9,562 nt of DNA from NCBI GenBank assembly GCA_958442925.1, contig CAUCIO010000082.1, forward strand, positions 1 through 9,562, written 5' to 3'. The stretch is from an uncultured Clostridium sp. (GTDB lineage Bacteria; Bacillota; Clostridia; Lachnospirales; Lachnospiraceae). The notes beneath the pieces are model-generated. The model ran no database searches. It was not told the DNA's origin and saw only the letters and a list, made by a program, of their open reading frames with translations. Below, piece by piece: positions 5,825 to 9,562 of this stretch (within the stretch, counting starts at the first letter, position 1; the number at the start of each line of letters is the position of its first letter). The position numbers and the translations under genes were made by a program.

Positions 5825-7309
5825 CTAATTGCTCTTCATCAGCTTCTCAAATTCCTCTGTGGGCATAGGCTTTCCAAAATAATATCCCTGAATCAGATCG
5901 CACTTCTGCTCTTTCAGGAAATCTACATACTCTCTGGTCTCCACTCCCTCTGCCACTACCTCAATATTCAGCTCCCTGGCAATCTGAATGATTCCCTTGC
6001 TTACTATCTTTCCCCGTTCCTTCTCCGTCTCCTCAAACATCCTGCCGTCCAGCTTAACAGTAGAAACCGGAATGCTTTTCAGCGTATTCAGAGACGAGTA
6101 TCCGCTTCCAAAGTCATCCATGGAACAGGAAAATCCCATGTCCTTTAACTTTTGTACGAAATTGATCAGCATTCCCCGTCCGTCTAACATAGTATTCTCA
6201 GAAATCTCAAATTCCAGAAGTTCCTTGGGAACCTGATACTTTTCATAAATAGGCAGAAATTTATTTTCGAAGAACTCCTGATTGGTAAAATGGGATTTTG
6301 ACAGGTTGACTGATATTTTTACCGGTTTTACGCCGCTGTCCAGCCACTTCTGCAGCAGCTGCAGCGCAGATTCAAAAATAAAATAGTCAATCTGGCGCAC
6401 AAAACCGTTTTTCTCAAAAAGTGGCATAAATTCTCCCAGGGGAAGCATTCCCTTTTCCGGATCGATCCATCGAAACAGCGCCTCTGCTCCAGCCAGGCTT
6501 TCATGCTCCAGTTCATATTTCGGCTGCAGATACATGTGAAAGTGTCCGGCTTTCAAAGCATGCTCCGCCTGCTCGTGGTATCTGCGATCCCTGTCTCTGT
6601 GGTCCTGAAAGGTATAGCCGTAAATCTCCAGATGGCTGTTTCTGTCATGGCAGTCCGGACTCTCCTTCCGGCAGTAATTAGCACAGTCTACCGCATGGGC
6701 AAACGTATCCTGTTCTCCTGTGATCTGATACGCTCCCATAGAGAGGAATAATTTTTCCTTAATCGGAAGATCCTCCAGAAAATATACAGCGTCATCTAAC
6801 GCAATCAGCCGTTTGAGCAGCTTTTCCGGATCTGGTTCTTCCAAAAGCAGATAAAACTGATCTGCACCGGCCCTGCACAGCAGCTCGTTTTCCTTGAGAC
6901 AGGAACGCAGAGCCTGATATACGTTTTTCAGCACCTGATCTCCCACTGAGTGGTTATACCAGTTCTCAATTCTGCTGAATTTTTTAATATCAACTACCGC
7001 AAAGGTGAAACCCTCTCTGCCTTCCCTGATTCTTTTTTCTACTGCCAGACGAAAGGCTCTCTCATTAAACCCTCCTGTCAGCGCGTCTGTATCCTGGCTT
7101 TTCAGCGTTAACTTCTGATAATGAAATACTAAAACTGCCCATGCAATCGTCAGACCAAACCAGCAGTAAGGAAGCAGCTGCCAGATACTATGCAGCCCTG
7201 TCCCATACTCCATCTCTGTTCGAACATAAAGCCACAGCAGTCCCACGCTGGCTGTTAAAAAAATGAAGAAGCGTATCTTATAGACGCATTTTTTCGTTTG
7301 AATATCCAT
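5825..7309 (-). CDS. Membrane GGDEF-EAL protein, probable cyclic-di-GMP phosphodiesterase
   Basis: This 494-residue signalling protein has two N-terminal membrane segments (about residues 12-29 and 46-64), a GGDEF-type domain (73-232) and an EAL domain (about 245-492). The GGDEF site reads GADQF (148-152), so diguanylate cyclase activity is unlikely, although such domains can still bind GTP. The EAL domain keeps its catalytic set: Glu276 in EALFRW, Asn335, Glu368, Asp398-Asp399 in DDFGSGYSS, Lys419, Glu454 in AEGVET, and Gln474 before GYYFGKP. It therefore probably hydrolyses c-di-GMP at the membrane. There is no large sensory domain; only about ten residues seem to lie between the two segments. 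The ATG at 7309 follows a short G-run (GGGGG, 7318-7314) rather than a classic site. No clear promoter is seen between it and the upstream small gene, so read-through past the 7347-7391 hairpin may supply expression. Confidence 0.93.
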   Translation of the reverse strand: MDIQTKKCVYKIRFFIFLTASVGLLWLYVRTEMEYGTGLHSIWQLLPYCWFGLTIAWAVLVFHYQKLTLKSQDTDALTGGFNERAFRLAVEKRIREGREGFTFAVVDIKKFSRIENWYNHSVGDQVLKNVYQALRSCLKENELLCRAGADQFYLLLEEPDPEKLLKRLIALDDAVYFLEDLPIKEKLFLSMGAYQITGEQDTFAHAVDCANYCRKESPDCHDRNSHLEIYGYTFQDHRDRDRRYHEQAEHALKAGHFHMYLQPKYELEHESLAGAEALFRWIDPEKGMLPLGEFMPLFEKNGFVRQIDYFIFESALQLLQKWLDSGVKPVKISVNLSKSHFTNQEFFENKFLPIYEKYQVPKELLEFEISENTMLDGRGMLINFVQKLKDMGFSCSMDDFGSGYSSLNTLKSIPVSTVKLDGRMFEETEKERGKIVSKGIIQIARELNIEVVAEGVETREYVDFLKEQKCDLIQGYYFGKPMPTEEFEKLMKSN

Positions 7310-7320
7310 CGTTCCCCCGT

Positions 7321-7341
7321 TCCTGCGTTTTTTTCGCAGGA
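7321..7341 (-). other. Hairpin directly upstream of the GGDEF-EAL ribosome binding site
   Basis: A perfect 7-bp inverted repeat (7321-7327 with 7335-7341) encloses a 7-base homopolymer loop (A in the minus-strand RNA). It ends two bases before the G-run that serves as ribosome binding site. No U-tract follows on the minus strand, so it is not a terminator there. It could stabilise the leader or affect ribosome entry. Confidence 0.6.
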
Positions 7342-7346
7342 TAAGA

Positions 7347-7391
7347 AAAAATATCCATCTAAGGCGGCAAAGCTCTTAAATGGATATTTTT
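7347..7391 (-). terminator. Intrinsic terminator (or attenuator) between the small coiled-coil gene and the GGDEF-EAL gene
   Basis: A perfect 12-bp inverted repeat (7347-7358 with 7380-7391), then a 1x1 mismatch and four more pairs (7360-7363 with 7375-7378), is followed on the minus strand by a T-run. It lies 24 bases after the stop of the 80-residue gene and 37 bases before the start of the GGDEF-EAL gene. The stem is A/T-rich, so termination may be partial. Confidence 0.78.
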
Positions 7392-7415
7392 CAAGTGTTC
7401 TCGTCTCTTTTGCGC

Positions 7416-7658
7416 CTACTCAGCTACGTTCAAATTTTCTTTCTCAATCATGTGCTTTAACTGTTCTACTGTCACACCGCTGTCAGCAATGAATTCAGCA
7501 ATAGCTGTCAGCTCAGAGGCCTTTAATTCTTCCTCTAATTTTCGCCTCTCTGCCTTTAACCCTTTCAGTGTTCCCTCTATCTTAGTAATCTTCTCATCAA
7601 GCTTTTCTAACTGTGATTTAATAATTTCGCTCTGTGTTCTTCTGACTCCTCTTGCCAT
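7416..7658 (-). CDS. Small coiled-coil protein of unknown function
   Basis: This 80-residue protein is not firmly recognised. Residues 8-50 are a charged heptad-like region (Leu/Ile spaced among Lys and Glu) predicting a coiled coil. A short C-terminal segment with a helix and DSGVTVEQLKHMI (59-71) follows. The N-terminus is basic (MARGVRR). The pattern recalls small coiled-coil domain-of-unknown-function proteins of Clostridia (DUF4315-like), but that is only an impression. The gene is supported by an ATG at 7658, a GAAGGGAG site at 7674-7667 with an 8-base spacer, a good promoter and a terminator. It has no membrane segment or signal peptide. A DNA-binding or scaffold role is possible, but the sequence does not show one. 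Confidence 0.78.
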   Translation of the reverse strand: MARGVRRTQSEIIKSQLEKLDEKITKIEGTLKGLKAERRKLEEELKASELTAIAEFIADSGVTVEQLKHMIEKENLNVAE

Positions 7659-7698
7659 AATAGATACTCCCTTCTATTCTGTTCATTTTCTATAGAAT

Positions 7699-7727
7699 AG
7701 AATACCATAACCATAAACTTTTTACAA
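7699..7727 (-). promoter_or_regulatory. Promoter of the small coiled-coil gene
   Basis: On the minus strand TTGTAA (7727-7722) and TATTCT (7704-7699) are separated by 17 bases, with TG in the extended -10 position. Transcription would start near 7692, about 34 bases before the ATG. Confidence 0.75.
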
Positions 7728-7814
7728 GAAAATATCTGCCTATAAATAAATCGCGGGAAAAGTTATGTTTTTCCTGAATACGAAAAAAATTTTGCCAAAA
7801 TCTTCAATTTTCAG

Positions 7815-7843
7815 TTGACATTTACTGCAGAACGTGATATCTT
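7815..7843 (+). promoter_or_regulatory. Promoter of the second tRNA-Met gene
   Basis: TTGACA (7815-7820), a 17-base spacer ending in an extended -10 TG, and TATCTT (7838-7843). The preceding 35 bases are A/T-rich. A TTAAGCAGT string at 7853-7861 near the start site also occurs in the leader of the first tRNA unit (5505-5513). Confidence 0.82.
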
Positions 7844-7863
7844 AATAGAGCATTAAGCAGTGC

Positions 7864-7937
7864 GGCGGAATAGCTCAGTTGGCTAGAGCATACGGTTCAT
7901 ACCCGTAGTGTCGAGAGTTCGAATCTCCCTTCCGCTA
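7864..7937 (+). tRNA. tRNA-Met (elongator), anticodon CAU, copy 2
   Basis: Identical at all 74 positions to the tRNA at 5625-5698, with anticodon CAT at 7898-7900, a G1-U72 wobble and discriminator A7937. It is transcribed alone from its own promoter. CCA is not encoded. The same caveat over elongator Met versus Ile2 applies. Confidence 0.92.
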
Positions 7938-7942
7938 CTCTG

Positions 7943-7969
7943 AAACCCTTGATTTTTCAAGGGTTTTTT
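7943..7969 (+). terminator. Intrinsic terminator of the second tRNA-Met
   Basis: A perfect 10-bp stem (7943-7952 with 7957-7966) with a TTTT loop runs into Ts to 7969. It resembles the terminator after the first tRNA-Met in sequence and spacing. Confidence 0.93.
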
Positions 7970-7996
7970 CTTTTTGTTTTGAAAGCTTCCAACAGC

Positions 7997-8014
7997 GGAA
8001 ACCCCGGCGTTTCC
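7997..8014. other. Short inverted repeat upstream of the PAP2 promoter
   Basis: A perfect 6-bp repeat (7997-8002 with 8009-8014) around CCCGGC lies 41 bases upstream of the -35 box of the PAP2 gene. There is no U-tract, so it is not a terminator. An operator or a chance repeat are both possible. Confidence 0.35.
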
Positions 8015-8054
8015 ACAGGGGACTTACGTTTTTATTAACCTTTTCTAAACTCCC

Positions 8055-8083
8055 TTGAACCTGTTTTCGGAATATGCTATAAT
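8055..8083 (+). promoter_or_regulatory. Promoter of the PAP2-like gene
   Basis: TTGAAC (8055-8060), a 17-base spacer with TG in the extended -10 position, and a perfect TATAAT (8078-8083). Transcription should start near 8090, giving a leader of about 55 bases. Confidence 0.88.
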
Positions 8084-8131
8084 CTCCCAAAGTCATTAAT
8101 ATAGTATTAAGATTACTCTGTATCCTTATGT

Positions 8132-8137
8132 AAGGAG
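8132..8137 (+). promoter_or_regulatory. Ribosome binding site that sets the PAP2 start
   Basis: AAGGAG at 8132-8137 is 8 bases from the ATG at 8146. The in-frame GTG at 8137 overlaps the site and the ATG at 8140 is only two bases from it, so 8146 is the likely start. Confidence 0.85.
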
Positions 8138-8145
8138 TGATGAAT

Positions 8146-8814
8146 ATGAGTTCATTGAAAAAATTAATCAAAAAATACGGACATATCTGGATTATGGCCT
8201 ACTTTGCCATCTATCTTCCATGGTTCCTGTATTTGGAAAAGCATGTGACAACCCGCTACCACGTGATGCACAGCGTCGTGGATGACTGGATTCCCTTTAA
8301 CGAGTACTTTGTCATCCCTTATTTTCTCTGGTTTGCATACATCGCGGCTGTCATTCTATGGTTCTTTTTTACGAACCGTGAGGACTATTACCGCGTCTGT
8401 ATTCTTTTGTTTACAGGGATGACGCTAAGTCTTTTGATCTGTACTCTTTTTCCCAATGGCACTGATTTCAGACCTTACGTTGACCCGGAAAAAAATATAT
8501 TTGCAAAGGCCGTGTCTTTCCTGTACTCCACAGACACCTGCACGAACGTCTTTCCAAGTATTCACGTTTACAATTCCGTAGCTGCGCACATCGGAATCAT
8601 TCGGAGCGAGCAGTTTAAGAACCATCAGACTGTACGTCTGATTTCCGGTATTCTCATGGTTTCCATCTGTATGTCTACGGTATTTTTAAAACAGCACTCC
8701 ATTATCGACGTGGCAGGCGCGCTTCTTCTGTGCGGCGCTGTTTACCCTCTTGTCTACACCCCAGGCGCTCAGAAGTCCCATGAAAATGACCAGGAAGGTG
8801 TGTTAATACGCTGA
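8146..8814 (+). CDS. PAP2-like (type 2 phosphatidic acid phosphatase superfamily) membrane protein
   Basis: This 222-residue integral membrane protein has hydrophobic segments near residues 14-31, 55-75, 83-101, 165-181 and 187-204. PAP2 signatures are visible: Arg109-Pro110 in TDFRP (motif 1 remnant), FPSIH at 136-140 (motif 2, catalytic acid His140; Ile replaces the usual Gly), and KQHSIIDVAGA at 182-192 (motif 3 with His184 and Asp188). The PSxHV form is like the AUR1/inositol phosphorylceramide synthase-like branch of PAP2 proteins. It probably removes or transfers phosphate from a lipid at the outer membrane face, for example a phosphatidate or a prenyl diphosphate. The substrate is not evident. 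The gene stands alone with its own promoter and terminator. A signal peptide is not apparent. Confidence 0.86.
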   Translation: MSSLKKLIKKYGHIWIMAYFAIYLPWFLYLEKHVTTRYHVMHSVVDDWIPFNEYFVIPYFLWFAYIAAVILWFFFTNREDYYRVCILLFTGMTLSLLICTLFPNGTDFRPYVDPEKNIFAKAVSFLYSTDTCTNVFPSIHVYNSVAAHIGIIRSEQFKNHQTVRLISGILMVSICMSTVFLKQHSIIDVAGALLLCGAVYPLVYTPGAQKSHENDQEGVLIR

Positions 8815-8863
8815 TATCTCAGAAGAAACTCCATAAAATCTCATACTGCGCTTTATAGACGGC

Positions 8864-8908
8864 AGCTGCCGGGCATCTGACATATATCAGATACCCGGCA
8901 GCTTTTTT
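8864..8908 (+). terminator. Intrinsic terminator of the PAP2-like gene
   Basis: A GC-rich stem (8864-8873 with 8894-8903), one mismatch, then six more pairs (8875-8880 with 8887-8892) with a CATATA loop, is followed by T8903-T8908. The minus strand has no T-run after the stem, so it serves the plus-strand gene. The glycosyltransferase converging from the right may still end near it. Confidence 0.94.
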
Positions 8909-8933
8909 AAATACCGTATAAAAGAACTCTGTA

Positions 8934-9562
8934 TTAATTAAATCCATAGAATTTCTGTGAGATTTTATAGCAGGCAATGGACACCTTTCTGCCGCTCTTT
9001 CCAGGCAGATTGACTCCCTGCCCCAGAAATCCCCAGCGCAGCCTGATATAGAGCGGAAGATTCTGTTTTTTCAAATACTGCCACAGCTCTTTCTTCTTGG
9101 CCAGATTCTCCTCTGTCTCTGAGCGGATAGCCAGAATGGAAGAAACTGTCATCATGATCTCCAGATATCGGATCATATAGCGGCGCAGCTTCCGATTTGG
9201 AATCTTCATCACATCATAGTATCCCAGCATCAGCTTCGTCACCCGGATCTGCTGATCAATGCGGCCAATCATCACCGTTTCGTTGACAGACTGATCGTCT
9301 CTTCCTATAAAATAACGGTAAAAATTCACGTCCAGATAGTACATGGATTTTACGTGGGGAAGAGGCTGGTATACAAAGATATTGTCCACATAGAACGTGT
9401 GCCTGGGAAGCTCCAGACCGCAGTCCCTCAGCAGCTCCGTCCTGTATACCACAGAGTGCATCAAAATATACTGTCCCAGCATAAACATGCGTACGCTGCT
9501 CCAGTCAATCAGCTCGTCTCTGGGAATGGCTGTCCTGTAATTCATCACCGCCTTGCGCCTGG
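8934..9562 (-). CDS. Probable family 2 glycosyltransferase, C-terminal part (5' end outside window)
   Basis: The frame is open to the right window edge, so the GTG at 9548 is not taken as the start; about 209 residues are visible. Counting from that GTG codon as residue 1, the segment resembles the C-terminal part of GT2 (GT-A fold) enzymes that make surface polysaccharides. HSVVYRTELLRDCGLELP (about 32-49) is followed by YVDNIFVYQPL (about 53-63), at the position of the acidic catalytic motif (usually ED; here VD). Next comes the LDVNFYRYFIGRDDQSVN segment (about 72-89) common in clostridial GT2 proteins. The last 80 residues are basic and partly amphipathic, and may lie against the membrane. 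Donor and acceptor are unknown. It converges on the PAP2 gene. Confidence 0.8.
   Translation of the reverse strand, partial: RRKAVMNYRTAIPRDELIDWSSVRMFMLGQYILMHSVVYRTELLRDCGLELPRHTFYVDNIFVYQPLPHVKSMYYLDVNFYRYFIGRDDQSVNETVMIGRIDQQIRVTKLMLGYYDVMKIPNRKLRRYMIRYLEIMMTVSSILAIRSETEENLAKKKELWQYLKKQNLPLYIRLRWGFLGQGVNLPGKSGRKVSIACYKISQKFYGFN

Noticed and set aside
7310..7415. A cyclic-di-GMP riboswitch ahead of the GGDEF-EAL gene
   Set aside because: The leader holds two simple hairpins only; the conserved GEMM core and its two-helix layout are not seen, and the space is too short.
5699..7863. The segment between the two tRNA-Met copies as an integrated mobile element
   Set aside because: No integrase, recombinase or attachment-site truncation of the tRNA is seen; both tRNAs are complete with their own terminators. 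It is kept only as a repeat-bounded segment.
8137..8145. GTG at 8137 or ATG at 8140 as the PAP2 start
   Set aside because: Both overlap or crowd the AAGGAG ribosome binding site; ATG 8146 has the right spacing.
7935..8171. A 78-residue minus-strand open frame between tRNA-Met and the PAP2 gene
   Set aside because: It overlaps the PAP2 start, its promoter and the tRNA terminator, and has no clear ribosome binding site or recognisable domain.
1..9562. CRISPR arrays, insertion sequences, prophage, toxin-antitoxin pairs or replication origins
   Set aside because: No regularly spaced repeats, terminal inverted repeats, transposase motifs or DnaA-box clusters were seen on either strand.

Overview
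The window looks like chromosomal DNA from a Gram-positive member of the Clostridia, most likely a Lachnospiraceae relative. This rests on the gene order ispF-cysS-mrnC-rlmB, strong AGGAGG-type ribosome binding sites, tRNA genes without an encoded CCA end, U-tract hairpin terminators, and TTGACA/TATAAT promoters with 17-base spacers. The species is an inference. No transposase, integrase, phage gene or CRISPR array is visible. Both window edges cut through genes.

Layout. (1) 2-1093 (+): the C-terminal part of a SulP-type anion transporter with a STAS domain. It ends against a long bidirectional terminator (1118-1169). (2) 5370-1190 (-): a five-gene operon reading lipid kinase-like protein, ispF, cysS, mrnC, rlmB. 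Gaps are short (24 and 68 bases, a 16-base overlap, then 4 bases), and a TATAAT promoter lies at 5412-5417. It joins isoprenoid synthesis, cysteine tRNA charging, 23S rRNA processing and rRNA methylation. The first gene has altered kinase motifs. (3) 5474-5731 (+): a strong promoter, tRNA-Val(UAC), elongator tRNA-Met(CAU) and a terminator, divergent from the operon. (4) 7727-5761 (-): a small coiled-coil protein gene with its own promoter and terminator, then a membrane GGDEF-EAL protein whose GGDEF site is degenerate and whose EAL site is intact. (5) 7815-7969 (+): a second identical tRNA-Met with its own promoter and terminator. (6) 8055-8908 (+): a single PAP2-like membrane phosphatase with near-consensus promoter and terminator. 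(7) 9562-8934 (-): the C-terminal part of a probable family 2 glycosyltransferase.

Most of the window is ordinary core genome. No clearly new system is seen. The points most worth a second look are the degenerate lipid kinase heading the operon, the cysteine-rich tail on IspF, a possible switch in which one RNA segment can pair either with a terminator arm or with the start codon of the GGDEF-EAL gene, and the 76-bp exact tRNA-Met repeat that brackets the signalling genes.
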